Shown here: positions 37,966 through 51,909 of the stretch, piece after piece | Layout: each line of letters opens with the position of its first letter | How positions within the stretch are numbered: the first letter of the stretch is position 1 | Assembly (NCBI GenBank): GCA_900239685.1 | Contig: OENT01000663.1 | Location: 23,559-87,558 of the forward strand | Source: Rotaria macrura | Lineage: Eukaryota; Rotifera; Eurotatoria; Philodinida; Philodinidae | Length of the DNA stretch: 64,000 nt | Direction: 5' to 3' | Translations under genes and position numbers: made by a program | The notes under the pieces: generated by a model | The model's input: the letters and a program-made list of their open reading frames with translations, nothing else | Database searches by the model: none | What the model was told of the DNA's origin: nothing

Positions 37966-40628
37966 ATGTTCTCATTAAAAGAAATATTTTTTCAGCCTCT
38001 CAAATGTCAACCAAATATAAATACTTTACATGTACATCGAAATCCAACGACGGGAATACAACAGATATTTCTCATCGGTCTCGACGGTCTTGGCGTAGTT
38101 GTTGAATATGTTCAAGCAACAAGTGAATGTAAAGCATACACAATATCTTTACAAGATTCTCAATGTAAATTTTCCACATAAAACGATTCATTTTGTCAAT
38201 CTTTGAAATTTTGTTTCCATTAGCTGAATGTCGACTATTAAGTATGGAAATATTACCCATATCAAAATATAATACATCACCAGCCATTATTTATACTTAC
38301 GCTAAAACGAATGGTAATTCGGTATGGTTTTTATTTCTCATGAATTCTATGATATTTTACTTGTGATTTTTTTATTTAAATTAGAATAGCGATGATTGTA
38401 CAAGCTGTTATTTTGATCGTGTTCAAATCATTGACAATAATTCGAGTAATAGATGTTCTTAATTGTTCATTTAATTTGTTTTCTATTTCGAAACATTTGT
38501 AGAATCATCATCTCAAAATCGTTCATTGACGTTTGCTGCAAAATTTATGAAGACCATAATGTATGCATATAAATAGTATAGCTTAAGTAAATATTTGGTT
38601 TTTTTAGTATCAAAACTGCAAATAGTAACGAACATGAAGTTATTCTTGTTGTTGCTGGAGCTGAAAAATTAACGTTTTTCATTGAAGTAAGAAAATGTTG
38701 AGTAAAGGATCTTCTTTTTTAAAGTTAAAATGAAAAGAATAATCTTAATTGAATTCGATTCGTTTAGAAACGAGATATTACTTTAGAATATTGGCTTATT
38801 TTTTTTTGTTACGCATAAAGTAGGCTTATGTTAGGTACTTTAAAATGTTTGAGTTACACAAGAGAAGCTTTAATGTATACAGCTACTATCTATCGATGCA
38901 ATAAATATGCATATTTCTTTCATACTACATTTCAGTATTTATATGTTTACTGAACGGTTTAGACTCCCCTAAATAAATATCCATTAAAGTTGAAGAACTT
39001 TCGTTTTCAAATATTTTGAATGAATACGTATGTGTGCGTGAAATCAGATTTCATGTGGATCTCACGTTTTGTGCAAGTAGCAGAGATGAAATTCATTTCA
39101 ATTTCTTAGAAGTGACTCCGGAATGATCAAGCTATCGAAAACTTCATATTGATTCGAGTCTTTCACGACTATGATACTAATAGTTTAAACTTTCCTGGTT
39201 CTGATGTTGACCTAAAGAAAATGATCATGGTCTTTATTCCATGAATTCCAGAAATATTCTTCATTGCTGATTTATCGATCATCAGTAACTAGTGACCATT
39301 TGATTCGTTCCCTTCTGTTTTGACACGAATTATATGTTGATCTGTTGACAACCGTACAACATTTTTCTGCAGTGTTCATTTAAGATTCCCACAGCCTCTT
39401 CATTTTCTTGTTCACGAATCGAGTTTCAAGTGAATTTTTCATTCTCACGAACTCAATCATATCTAATATGATTACTGATTCTAATCATCTTGGTCAATGA
39501 CTAAACTTACTCGTAGACATTCTGCAACATTTCAGTGTTGCTTAGCAGTCTACAATTAGGTTATTGAAATAATGTCAAATGTCTTGTTTTTGGAAATCTG
39601 AATATACATTTTCATACATCTGTTCAATTTAGAGAAGTGAGCGAGTACTGCAAGACATAACAAAAGCCGCTGATCATCCTCTTCCTGAACTTAAACATAC
39701 TGCTGGCAGGTGATGTAAATTTTATGATATTACTTGAAGAGGAGAAATTCTAACTGTTGTTTTGTCTTTTATTTCCTATAGTGTTTGTGCAATGGATGTT
39801 TTGTTAATAACTGATCCAAAAACAGATAAATTAAAACAACGCTTGATTGTTTGTGGTCATTCAACTGGTTCACTTGATTTATATATAACTGATTTAGAAT
39901 CTATTGGAATAATACAAACTACACACAAAACACTTGAATATGATAGTTTTATTAGTAGTGTGAAATTCTTCTATCATAATCAAAAACCACATGAAAGTAA
40001 TTATAAATATAGGAATGATTCCTATCCATTAATATCAAGTATTTACACAGGCAACTAAAACTCATTCTGTTTTCATTGTTCTAGACGAACAGCCACATTT
40101 ACTTGTAACCAGTGCTCTGGAGCCAGCTGTTGTCTATCGGTAGAGAAACAAATACTTTAACAATGTCTTTTTATTAGTTTTTACGAAACCTTTTTTTGGC
40201 TGTTTTATTTAAATAGGCATGTTTCGATAAATGGCTTAACTGATCCATTTGTACTCTCTGGAACTGATTCACAAGATTGTATCACATCAAGCTGTATTTG
40301 TGATGTTGATCTTGATGGAAAAAATGAAATCCTATTGGGTACATTTGGCAAAGTATGCTTTATTTGTCGAATACCAACAGATAGTTGTAAATCAAATACA
40401 ATCAATGGTTTATCATTTGTCGGTGAAATGTTTCCTGTTTGTCGAGTTCTATCATTAGCAGCATCGGTCTATGGTATTTTAGCATTCGACTTAACAAACG
40501 ATGGTCTCGATGAAATAATCATAGCAACAACAAAAGGGTTACATATCTATCAACTAGAATTGAATGAAGTTGTTAAATTAATAGAAAATCGTTTAGAAAA
40601 GAAAAACGAAAACGTTGAGAGTTCATGA
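37966..40628 (+). CDS. KPTN: Kaptin, KICSTOR complex subunit
   Basis: KPTN is part of KICSTOR, which anchors GATOR1 on lysosomes to restrain mTORC1 under nutrient shortage. Nine exons: 37966-38164, 38224-38321, 38385-38445, 38503-38560, 38608-38686, 39633-39709, 39782-40038, 40085-40139, 40217-40628, giving 431 residues (human 436). Conserved segments: LLVTSALEPAVVYR, then GL.DPFVLSGTDSQDC, DVDLDGKNEILLGTFG, DLTNDGLDEIIIATTKGLHI, and a C-terminal basic helix. The DVDLDG and DLTNDGLDE repeats resemble the FG-GAP-like blades of this beta-propeller protein. The start MFSLKEIFFQPLK is the first ATG after an acceptor-like TTTTAG. Intron 5 (38687-39632) is long. The stop is 70 bp before the SMU1 start on the same strand. 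Confidence 0.9.
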
Positions 40629-40698
40629 AATAAGCATTAATTTTAATTTTTACTTTGTCTGTTTTAGATAATTTTCTGTTTTCTTAAAGAAATAAATC
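40629..40698 (+). promoter_or_regulatory. 70-bp intercistronic gap with candidate trans-splice acceptor
   Basis: Between the KPTN stop and the SMU1 ATG there is a pyrimidine-rich tract ending TTTGTCTGTTTTAG (about 40655-40668), then a 30-nt AT-rich leader. It is too short for a conventional promoter plus terminator. No AATAAA precedes the acceptor. Confidence 0.5.
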
Positions 40699-43600
40699 AT
40701 GTCACTCGAAATCGAATCTGCTGAGTAAGTTTACATAGAATATCTTGAAAGTACATGTACATAGTTTTGATGAAATTAGTAAGTCGAACTCGTTTAATAG
40801 ATATATATATATATATTCATGCAATTACATTTTAATTTATGAACATCACACTGATCTAAAGCATGTGTCTAAATTGGTGCTGATTATTCAAAACTGTAAC
40901 AGTTTAAGTGTTTAAATTGTAGTCAGTTACACAATGTGACGTAATATTCAAGTCATAGGATGCATACATACATTCTGATACTGTAGAGAAAATAAAGTTA
41001 TTAACATTTGAAGTTTCATATGTAAGTCTTAGAATTTCTGGTCATGTAATGGTAACATGACGGAGCTGATGCACTCATAAAAAATCAAAAAAGTAAAACT
41101 CGTGTATGATTCTATTTTTTAGAAACTAGAATTCACACAAAGACTTTTCTAAGAACTTCCAAAAGATAACTCATTTCATCAGATTTTGTTTTGCCAGTAA
41201 ATTCTAGTGTGACCTCGAAACTTTCATAGTCATTTTATCAAGGCACTTGCTTCAGAGTCCCTATTACTCGAATCCGTAGATTGGCAGAGAATTTCTTCAT
41301 GAACGTATTCGTCTAGGTACGATTGTTTTGTATCTTTTTATTTGCAACTTTCACATTTCGAGGAAAGAAAACAATATGACATGATTAAGAACCTTGGGTG
41401 TATATAACACAGAAACACTGTAAGTCTCATAACTGAAAAAATATATCGAATTATATTATTGTTCGTAAACTATCAAAGATTCATGTAGTGTGAGACTAAA
41501 GATAGTCTGCGAATATTCAATCATTTACTTAATAGAAATGTATTCAATCAAAGTATAATTGAATATTCTGTTCAAATATAGAGTTGCAGATCTCACATAT
41601 GACTTGACATTATTTATACTATGAAATTGATATACCTTGATATCCTAACCATTCTTTAGACGTTAATATAATTGTCTGCTGAAAATAATAAATACCATTA
41701 TTCCTTAAATAAGTCAAATAGAACTGTGCTAAAAGTAAACGCCCATCAATCTCTCAACGTTTCTCTTCGTCTAATGATACATGTAAATCATGCAACTACT
41801 ATCATTCTTATGTGTCTAACGAGATTGACTTACGATGTTTCTCGAAATACTATGAAGATGACAGTTTCTTCTACGTTTGATAACAATATTTTCATTTAGT
41901 GTTATTCGCTTGATTCAACAATATCTCAAAGAAAATAATCTATTACGTACTTTAGGTCAATTACAAGTAAGGCAATATGGTATTTGAAGAATAATTTTTC
42001 TCGTATTATTTTATCTAGGAAGAAAGTGGTATATCATTAAATACGGTGGACTCTATTGAAAGTTTTAGTAGCGAAATAAATAATGGTCATTGGGATACTG
42101 TTTTACAAACAATTCAATCACTAAAACTACCTGATAATAAACTGATCGATCTTTATGAACAAGTAATTGTGATTAATTTTCGACAAGTTATTGATTACGT
42201 TGGTTCTTGTTCTAGATTGTTATTGAATTGATTGAATTACGTGAATTGGGAGCAGCCCGTACATTGCTACGTCAAACAGATCCGATGATCATGTTGAAAC
42301 AACAACAGCCCGATCGCTATGTACATTTAGAAGATTTACTTACGAGATCGTATTTCGATCCAAGAGAAGTCAGATTTTAAGTTTTGAAACTAAACTTTAT
42401 TCAATATTCAGTCTGTTCAAATTAGGCATATGCTGAAGGACAGAATAAAGAAAAACGTCGTCAAGCAATTGCAACTGCACTGTCAGGTGAAGTTAGTGTT
42501 GTGCCTGCTTCACGTTTACTCGCTCTATTGGGTCAAGCATTAAAATGGCAACAGCATCAAGGACTTTTACCTCCTGGTATGATTGTTTTAAATTGTCTGT
42601 GAGTGGGAAATGTATGTGTTTCCGGTGTTTGTATTTGAACTAGTAGTATTCGACCTCAGCATATCTTTTATAGTAGAGTAATCAGAAAATTTCTATTAAA
42701 CTTGAAGAATTTGCCTTATACTCTTTTGAGGATTAAAATAATAGCACATTTCAATCACAAGTGAAACATAATTTCATTTCTTCAAAATGACCGCGCTATG
42801 ATAAATTCTATGCAATACCTTTCTGTTTGAAGTTCGATCAATTACTTGTAGATCGTTTTCTCGGATATATCTCATATCATAATCTCTACCATTTAGCGAT
42901 TTGAAGTTTTTATCTGTCATGTGCATACATACTAGCTAATCTGAATATAAATAGTTAACTCTTCAAAGTTTTTCCGAATTAAAAATTTTCTATCCTTATG
43001 TCGTCTTCTTCTTCTGGTAGAGTTAATACTTTTGAAATCTAATTTTTTCTCATACTGATATTTTTCTTTTCAGGTACTTCGATTGATTTATTTCGTGGTA
43101 AAGCTCAAGTACGTGAGCAAGAAGAAGAAAAATATCCAAATCAATTAAGTCGTGTGATGAAAGTGTGTAACTTTTTTTTTGAAAAAATTTCTTCAAACTG
43201 AATTCGGTTGGACGTTTCTTTTTTTGTAGTTTGGCGCGAAGTCTTGTGTTGAATGTGCACGATTTTCACCTGATGGTCAATATCTTGTTACTGGTTCACT
43301 GGATGGCATCATTGAAGTATGGAATTTTACAACAGGGAAAATTCGTAAAGATCTTAAATATCAAGCTCAAGAACAATTCATGGTTATGGATGGTGCTGTT
43401 TTAGCATTATGCTTTAGTCGAGATTCAGAAATGTTAGCATCTGGTAGTCAAGATGGACAAATTAAGGTATTGTCTTTCTGCATGTTTATGTTTTTCGAAA
43501 TAAATGAAAGCAAAACTAACTAAATTAGATTTGGAAAATATTGACCGGTCAATGTCTACGAAAATTTGATAAAGCACATTTAAAGGGTATAACAAGTTTA

Positions 43601-44450
43601 ACATTTTCAAAAGACAATGCACAATTACTAAGTACTTCATTCGATCATTTTATTAGGTAAAACATTTTTCTTCATAGGTTTTTTCATTGAAATCTATATC
43701 CAATATTCGAATCAATTTCGTTTCTAGAATACATGGATTAAAATCGGGCAAAGTTTTAAAAGAATTTCGTGGACATATTTCATTTGTAAATAATGCTATA
43801 TTTACGGCAGATAGCCATCATGTATTAAGGTTTGTTGAATATTGATTATTTCTCGTCTAATAATTGTGAGTTTTACTTTAATTTTCGACCAGTGCAAGTT
43901 CGGACGGTTCTGTTAAATTGTGGAGTATGAAAACATCTGAATGTACTTCTACGTTTAAATCATTTGGAAGTACAGATATTACGGTTAATAGTGTTCATTT
44001 ATTGGCAAAAAATCCTGAACAATTCGCAGTGTGTAATAAAAGTAATACGGTCGTTATTATGAATATGCAAGGACAAGTATGCAAGGATTATGTTTCTTAT
44101 TTCGAATCGTGTTTTGTTTGTTTATATTAGATTGTAAGAAGTTTTACAAATGGAAAGAAGGAAAATGGCGATTTCATTTCCTGTTGTGTATCACCACGCG
44201 GTGAATGGATTTATTGTTGTGGAGAAGATATGATGCTGTATTGTTTCAGTGTACAATCTGGTAAACTTGAAAAAGTTCTATCTGTAAGAATATCTCATGT
44301 TTGTTTAATGATACACAATGGTTCCTTCTGTTTCGTTTCATTTTAAATTAGATTCACGAAAAAGATGTCATTGGTATTTGTCATCATCCACATCAAAATT
44401 TAATTGCAACATTTTCCGAAGATGGAACATTAAAATTATGGAAATCGTAG
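40699..44450 (+). CDS. SMU1: SMU1, spliceosomal WD40 protein
   Basis: Component of the spliceosomal B complex that acts with RED/IK on short introns. Twelve exons: 40699-40724, 41900-41966, 42019-42162, 42216-42368, 42426-42576, 43074-43162, 43230-43466, 43529-43656, 43728-43829, 43893-44076, 44131-44283, 44352-44450, giving 510 residues (human 513). The N-terminus [20 protein letters not shown] is the LisH motif. CTLH-type [20 protein letters not shown] follows, then [18 protein letters not shown] and the bridge [19 protein letters not shown]. Seven WD40 repeats come next (for example [49 protein letters not shown]). Intron 1 is about 1.2 kb. It lies 70 bp downstream of KPTN, with TCTGTTTTAG in the gap. 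Confidence 0.97.
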
Positions 44451-45948
44451 ATTTCGTTTGTTTTTGTTCTTTGTGTTGTGTGAATGTCATTTTTTTTGTA
44501 AAAAGAAAAACAATAAATAAAAGATGAGAAGAAAACAAAACACCGGTTGGATTTGTACAACATGAGCGAGGATATGAAAAGCATAATCTGGATTAAAATC
44601 ACTTTCATCATTTATCTGATTCGAGGTGGGATGACTAAGGAATAGATAAAATCTCTCCATATGGCATATAGTTTATCAGAACTTGTTTAATGGCATGAAA
44701 ATGTATGTCAAAACGATTCAGATGAATAGCTGATTCATATGATTTTTATGATCAATCGGTTTGATATTTTTGATGTTTGAAGAAAATAAATTGTAGCATG
44801 GAATCTTGAATATCATAATGTGAATTATTTCAAACGGAAATGAACTTTTCTTAACCTCTTAAGTTGGATGCGACGTTAGAGGTTTATATTGAAGTATTGG
44901 TAAAAAATTATATATACAAAATAAGATCCGAATTCTCTGAAGACAAGGAAAAAAATTGATGTGTGCTTTCAAGTTCATGACCGCACACTAAAATATCACC
45001 AGAAAAGAATCAAGGATCTATATGCATGCATAAATTGATCCCGATAATGATGACTAGCATGTGTAACACTCGTAAATGGCTCTCCGATATATTCTTATGC
45101 CAATTGAATTATTTTTATACCATAGTTTCTACATTTATGAAATTATTGCAAAATGTGTAAAGTCAAGATGATGAATTGGTAGTTTTGCAACGCAATACAA
45201 TTATGAAGTCTTGGATGTTTTGCCTATCATAACTAGACGACAGAATTATTTGGCATGGATTCAATAGAAACTATGTTCGAATCTCTGTATTTCTGTATAT
45301 GAAATGATTCTAGATAAGTTGCTAGTGGTTGTTAACCACTGTTTCTTTAATACTTGATTGGATTGTGATGCACAACTGTTGTCATGAATTGTATATGATT
45401 AATAGTTTGGCATGACAAGCACAGGTATTATGATTTGAATATTTCGAAGTTGTTGGTTATTGTTTACGTTACTTTTGTAAATTGAATGATACTTAATCAG
45501 ATAAAATTTATACGCATTTTTTTGTGTTGATGATGCTTTCTTCTTCTATCTTGAATACATCTGGTGTTACTCGACTACTTACCGCGCGCATCAAATATCG
45601 AATATTTCCATAATGAAACACTTTATAATTTGATTCAATCATCATGAAATTTTTGAAAGCAGCGAAATATTAAATGTATGAAACATTCATTCAAATCTGA
45701 TCTTATGTATTTGTTTGTAATCGATATTCATTCGTACTCATCGATTGTTTAGCATGTTGATATACAAATCTCAAACATCGTATGTATGTTATTCATTAAA
45801 AATGTGCTCTCTGTTTTTTGTGTTTTTTCTTCCTTTGCTTTTTCTGTTTACTACTATTAATTAGTTGTGATTCACCTTGTTTGTTTTAAATAAAAACATG
45901 CGTTGATATCAAGCGATTGAATTATCACATTTGACAACTTGTAGTTGT
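44451..45948. other. Gene-free stretch between convergent SMU1 and PYG
   Basis: The 3' ends of SMU1 (+) and glycogen phosphorylase (-) face each other. AT-rich, no gene seen. AATAAA-type sequences occur just after SMU1 (about 44511). Confidence 0.6.
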
Positions 45949-48900
45949 TCATGATTGATGGTTGGTCGACTCTTCTTCTTTCATATGATCGGGACGTCCA
46001 TCTTTATGCATGGTACAATGCCTAGAAAAGAATACATAAAAACATGAATTAGTTTGAATTTTTCGACACAATATAAAATGTTCGCCTAACCAAATATCAT
46101 TTGCATATTCTTCGATCGTTCTATCAGATGAAAATTTGGAAGCTGCTGCAATATTATGAATACATTTTGAATACCATATTTGAGGATTGAGAAAATCTCG
46201 GGATACTTCAGATTGTTTATCTATGTAAGTTTGATAATCACCTAATACCATCCAATGATCTCCACCACTCAATAATGTACCAATAATATCATGAAATCGT
46301 GATCGATCGTCCGGTGAAAAATATCCATCACGTATCTGATCAATAGCAAGACGTAGTTCTTCGTTTTTCAAACTTTCATATGGATCATAACCTGTTTGCC
46401 GTCGTTGTTGTACTTCTTCGACAGTGAAGCCGAATGTATACATATTTTCAGTTCCACATTCTTCTCGCATTTCAATATTTGCGCCATCCAACGTTCCGAT
46501 AGTTAATGCACCGTTGAGCATAACTTAACATGAACAAAAACCGTTTAAACAACAAATCGTTCACTCATCATAAACATTAATTTTCATCAATTTTAAGAAA
46601 AGACAACTCGTTCAAACTTACATTTCATATTGCCTGTACCACTGGCTTCTGTTCCTGCTAATGATATTTGTTCAGAAAGATCAGCAGCAGGAATGATGTA
46701 TTCTGCTGCTGTTACACGATAATTTTTAACAAATAATAATTTCAATCGATTGCCAACATGTGGATCATTATTGATGACAACGGCAACATCATTAATCAAT
46801 TTGATAATTTTTTTGGCAATAGCATAACCTATAAAATACAAGTCTATGTTCTTGAAAAGTAACAATAACTATGTAATTATATAAACCAGGTGCAGCTTTG
46901 CCACCAATTATAATAGTTCTTGGTACAAAACGATTGCCATTGTTTGCTGCTCCTCCATCTTTCTTAAGCCGATTGTACAGTGTAATGGCTAAGATGAGAC
47001 GAATAAACTGTAGTTAGAATAGAATTCTCTCTTACAAAAACAAAACTCACCATGAAGTAAACACAGTAATGCTCTTTTATATTCATGGATTCGTTTGATT
47101 TGTACATCAAATATTGATTGAACATTAACTTCAATATTGTATTCATCTTCGAGCATTCGAGCTAGTCGTAATTTATTTTTTATCTAATATAAACAACGAA
47201 ACAAAAACATACTAAGTTATAAGTTTGTCTTCTTAATTGAACGAAACAAATATTGTTCACTTTAATCTGCTGAATTCGCGAAATAATATTTTTATTCGAC
47301 GCGTATTGACGAAAAAGTTGAAGTGATTGATAATCAGTTCGAACAAATTGTTCACCAATACATTCCACAATCAAAGAAAATAGATCAGGATTACAAAGAG
47401 CAAGCCATCTACGGAATGTAATGCCATTTGTTTTATTTTGAAATTTTTCTGGCGTCAATTCATAAAAGTCTTTAAACATAGATTCACGTAGAAGTTTCGA
47501 ATGAATTTGTGCAACACCATTAACAGTATGTGAACCGATTAATGATAAATATGCCATATTTATCAATTGTATAGGTCCTTCTTCGACAATAGACATACGT
47601 CGGATGCGATCTTCATCAAACGGAAAATGATCCCGTATACTTTTTAAATGCCGTGCATTTATTTCGTAGATGATTTGTAAATGACGTGGAAGAAGTTCTG
47701 AATAAGTGAACACATACTGTTGTATACTATATATCTATCTCACGGTAGTCAGTTAAATTTCTACTATGATATTCTATTCAAATATTCATTGAAAATCTAA
47801 TTATTTTCGTAGATGATATTGGTTTTGACAGTTTCTTCTCATATAGTGTAAGAACGTTTCATGCATAAAAAGCTAGTATTAGAACAAAGTTCATATTTGT
47901 TTATTACAATGTTCTAAGTAGTTTGCTTAAGGTATTCCTGATTAGCATGATTGCTTCTTAGATTTTTCGATTCATTTTCTTATAATGTTTTTCATTTGAA
48001 TTCTACGTGTCTAATCTTTCTAGAAGCCAAACAGAAATTTGGCTCTGTAGCATGTTGGTAACACTCATCGTCTACTCGTTCGTAAACTTCTTACTGCATA
48101 TGATTTATTTTAAACATACTTTCAATCATTTGTACTGGCCATCGTTCGATAGCTTCGGGCATTAGTGTATGATTTGTATATGCAAAACAATTGACAGTAA
48201 TATACCATGCATCATCCCATGACAGCTGTTCGTCGTCAAGAAGAAGACGCATCATTTCAGGTATAGCCAATGATGGATGAGTATCATTTAATTGAATGGC
48301 TACCTAAGAGAATTTTTTCTTGGAAAATCCAAAAATATATACTCTCCCAATCATTAGGTTTTACCATGTCGGGCATACATTTAAAATCAACCGATGTAGA
48401 AGGATTTGAATGTTGATTCGATTGAGTTTCCGGTGAACGTAAAGTATTATTTTTTGTTCCTTTATTGGATAAGATTTGCCAACGTTGTTCACCCTTGAAT
48501 CGACGTAAAATATCATGTAGACTAGCAGCAATTAAAAAATATTCTTGTTTTAAACGTAATTCACGTCCTTCAGCAATATTATCGTTTGGATAGAGTACAC
48601 AGGTAATGCCTATTAGGGGAAAAAGTGAATTCATCGAAATATCTTTACGAAATTAAAATGAAACGAAAGAAATTTTACGTTCGGCTTTGTTACGTTCCAT
48701 TACTGCATGTATGTATTCACCTTCATTGAACGATTTAAAATTAAAATCACAATCAGCTCTTGCAGAAAATAGACGCATTGTATTCACAATCTATGGTCGG
48801 AGAAAATTCATTATTAATTGAAAAACAAGAACATACTTCTTATATTCTCACGTTGTTTTTGTAACCTGGTACAGGATAATCATAAGCTAGACAATGAATC

Positions 48901-49988
48901 ATGATTATTATTTTAACTGTAGTATCATTAACAATTTTTCAATATTTTACCTTGAGCAATTACAGTTTCATAGTCAGTCCATTCGAAACTATTAGTCGAC
49001 TCGTTCCAAATCACTTTTCCATAAAAATGAATTCGAATTTCATTTTGAGCTCGTCGAATCTATGTCGATTCAGTTTATTAGTACATTTTAATCAAGGTAA
49101 TACATTACTTCCCAAGGCATTGGTTGTCGAAGCCAATCATCTGGTACTTCCACTTGCCAACTAGATGAAAAGAAAAGCATTCAAGTTCGCCGAAAAAAGA
49201 TACAACTATAAGTGAAAGAATTGACTCTGCTGTACATACCCATCCACAATTTGTTGTTTAAATATTCCAAATTGATATCGTAATCCATATCCGTACGATG
49301 GAATTCCCAATGTAGCCATCGAATCAAGAAAGCATGCTGCTAAACGACCAAGACCACCGTTACCTAATGCAGCATCATCTTCTAGTTCTTCAATGTCGTT
49401 TAACTTAATGTTAAGGGCTTCAGCTGCCTGCGTCATTTGTTCATTAATATCCAGATTAATCAACGTATTTCTCATATATCGTCCAATATAAAACTCTAAA
49501 CTTAAAAGAAATAATCTATTGAATATGAAATATGACAAACTATTCTACCTAAGATAATATACTCGTTTGCCAGCTGCCATTTGATAGAATTGTTGTGTAC
49601 GAATCCAATTTTTGGCAAGTATATCTAAAAACTAGAATTTAGCCTTTTCTTTTCGATATTAAGTTAACCTCTTAAAGCTTGTGACAAAGCTAAATAATAT
49701 TCTTGATAACTTGAATGAAATCGATCAACCATCAATGTTAAATGTAAATGTCGATTGAAATTTTCTACAAGACTGTTGTTTTGTTTTTTTCATCATCTGA
49801 ACTAACTCAGTCAAACAAAATTCTACTTACTTGAGAATTGTTTCGATATTCTTAATTTGATGTAAAGAGACACGTAAGTTTTGTGCTTCAGTTTGACGAT
49901 GAATTTCTTCTTCTTCATCAGTTGGTATATAACGAACTGAAACAAAGGAGCTACGTGAACGTCGTTTGTGACCTCCACTAACACTCAT
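45949..49988 (-). CDS. PYG: Glycogen phosphorylase
   Basis: Releases glucose-1-phosphate from glycogen; cytosolic, PLP-dependent. Sixteen exons, in order: 49988-49831, 49764-49669, 49624-49549, 49500-49240, 49160-49109, 49059-48951, 48886-48852, 48790-48679, 48609-48365, 48303-48120, 47697-47261, 47183-47051, 46988-46887, 46828-46622, 46523-46091, 46021-45949, giving about 903 residues. Landmarks: [122 protein letters not shown], the PLP lysine segment [26 protein letters not shown] and [17 protein letters not shown] Ser/Thr/Asn-rich insert (about 48375-48480) lengthens it relative to the usual 840 residues. The join of exons 1 and 2 leaves one surplus base as I read it and needs transcript evidence. 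Confidence 0.95.
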
Positions 49989-51909
49989 GTGTAACAAAAA
50001 CTGAAGAGAACAAACACAGTAATTCGCGCACTTTCAAATTATTATTAGCTTTAGTTTCAAGAATGATTCAAGAGATGAAATGAAAAAGAAAACATTTGCA
50101 TTATAATAGCTAGAAGTAATCGTAGATATTAAAAAGAAAACACACTTCGTCGTGTAAAAACTCTCATTCCTAGAGAGATTATATGGATTTTTAATACCAA
50201 TGTCAATTATAATTCAGATTTTAAGGAAACAAAATATTATTGTCAGTATAAAACTACTTGAACCAGTGTGAACCACTAAGCCATAAATATTGCCCACATT
50301 ATTGGTGGAAGGAATGGCTGTTGATAATTGTTCATCGTACAAGAAAATATTAAGTTTATAGATGAAATATGATTTAAGATGATAATATTACTCCCAAATG
50401 TCCTGAGGGATTTGGAATTGTGAAAATTCTATTGAACAAATATTGACCAAAGGTATGTTCCCATAGAGTCAAAATCAAAACAAAAATACAATTAACTTTG
50501 ACACATTTAAAAATTTAGTTAAAAAATTTGGATATTTTAATGTTAGAAAACCATCCATCACAATATGATATACTGTTCAATAAATATTTTTCCGAAGTTC
50601 CATTGAATGCTAAGAACTGTTTTATATTTCCAAACATTGTTTAATGAATCTGATGCGAAATAGCCTTTCGAGAATATTCTTTTGTCAACAACACTTCATT
50701 ATGCTACGTGACGGAAAGCTGCCATCCTCACTCATGAGAATAGTTCTCAATAAAATAACTTCATGAGTCTTCAACGAGAAACTTAACTCTACTGTATCGA
50801 TACTCATATATACATAAATTTAGATTTGCTCTTTTATATACTTGATCAAGGTTGCTTTCCGATGGTGCGATATATTCATGTATTTGCTTAAGAATGAAAA
50901 CTTTCGTATCTTTTAGTGTGGATTACTCCACCTGTTTTATTGCAATCAATTTCTCATGAATTACAATGACAGTATAAATGTCAGTCGAACTCTGTTATAG
51001 TCACTTCTTATTGAGTGGTCAAAAAGTTATTTGATTCTATTCTTCTTGAAACTGTAACTCGTGTTAATGCCACCGCTTTTAGTCTAGGGAAACTAAATGA
51101 CACGTGCGTATCGATCAATGCCGACTGATTTACTTTCGATTGTTTTGATTAAGGATCTATACAGCATAATTTTTAAATATATACTATACCAACAGTTAGA
51201 TAAAGATTCTAGAAAATAATTAACCCTTTTCTAACAAATGAATTGAAACTTCATTTGTCTGATACCTAATCATTATAGAATGCCATTTAGTTTCATGGTT
51301 CCTTCAACAAGAAGAGTCTATCTTGTTCATATTTCTAACTGTTACAAAACCAGTACGCGTTACAGCAGCTAATCGGATCATTTGTTGTATCACTACGGGT
51401 CTGATTGTGATTTCTTTGTATTATGACTTGAATCAAGATGGTAACTATGTATGAAAATTTTCGAACCTAAATAAAATGTAGTTTCATTGGAAAATGTGAG
51501 TCAGCATCTTTATCAACATGCTAATACGTACGTGGTAATATATAAAACTATAAAAAAAACCATTGTGGAGAACAGAAAACAAGAATCATTCGAGAAAAAA
51601 CAGTGGAACTAGCTTCTTTTAAACTTTAGTTTTATGTCATTGAATACCGATACCGATGTCGTTATTTTGACATCCGATCGAAAATGATTGTTTTTCTCTA
51701 ATCTGTTTCTTTTGTTTATTTATTTATCTTCAATCATATTTTATGCTCCGTCGATCAGTTCGTCAGTCACGTTGACGCGTAGTTCTTCTTGCTCTGTCTT
51801 AATGCAATTGTTAAGAGGAAGAGTTAAAAGCAACTTTTATTGTTTCAGACAAATTTTTTAGATGTAAGTCATTTGATTTTATTTCTAGACACGAATATTT
51901 TTATTGAAA
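49989..51909. other. Intergenic stretch, divergent PYG / sugar transporter promoters
   Basis: No gene seen. Both flanking genes of glucose metabolism start outwards from here, so a shared regulatory region is possible, but I cannot point to a site. Confidence 0.5.
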
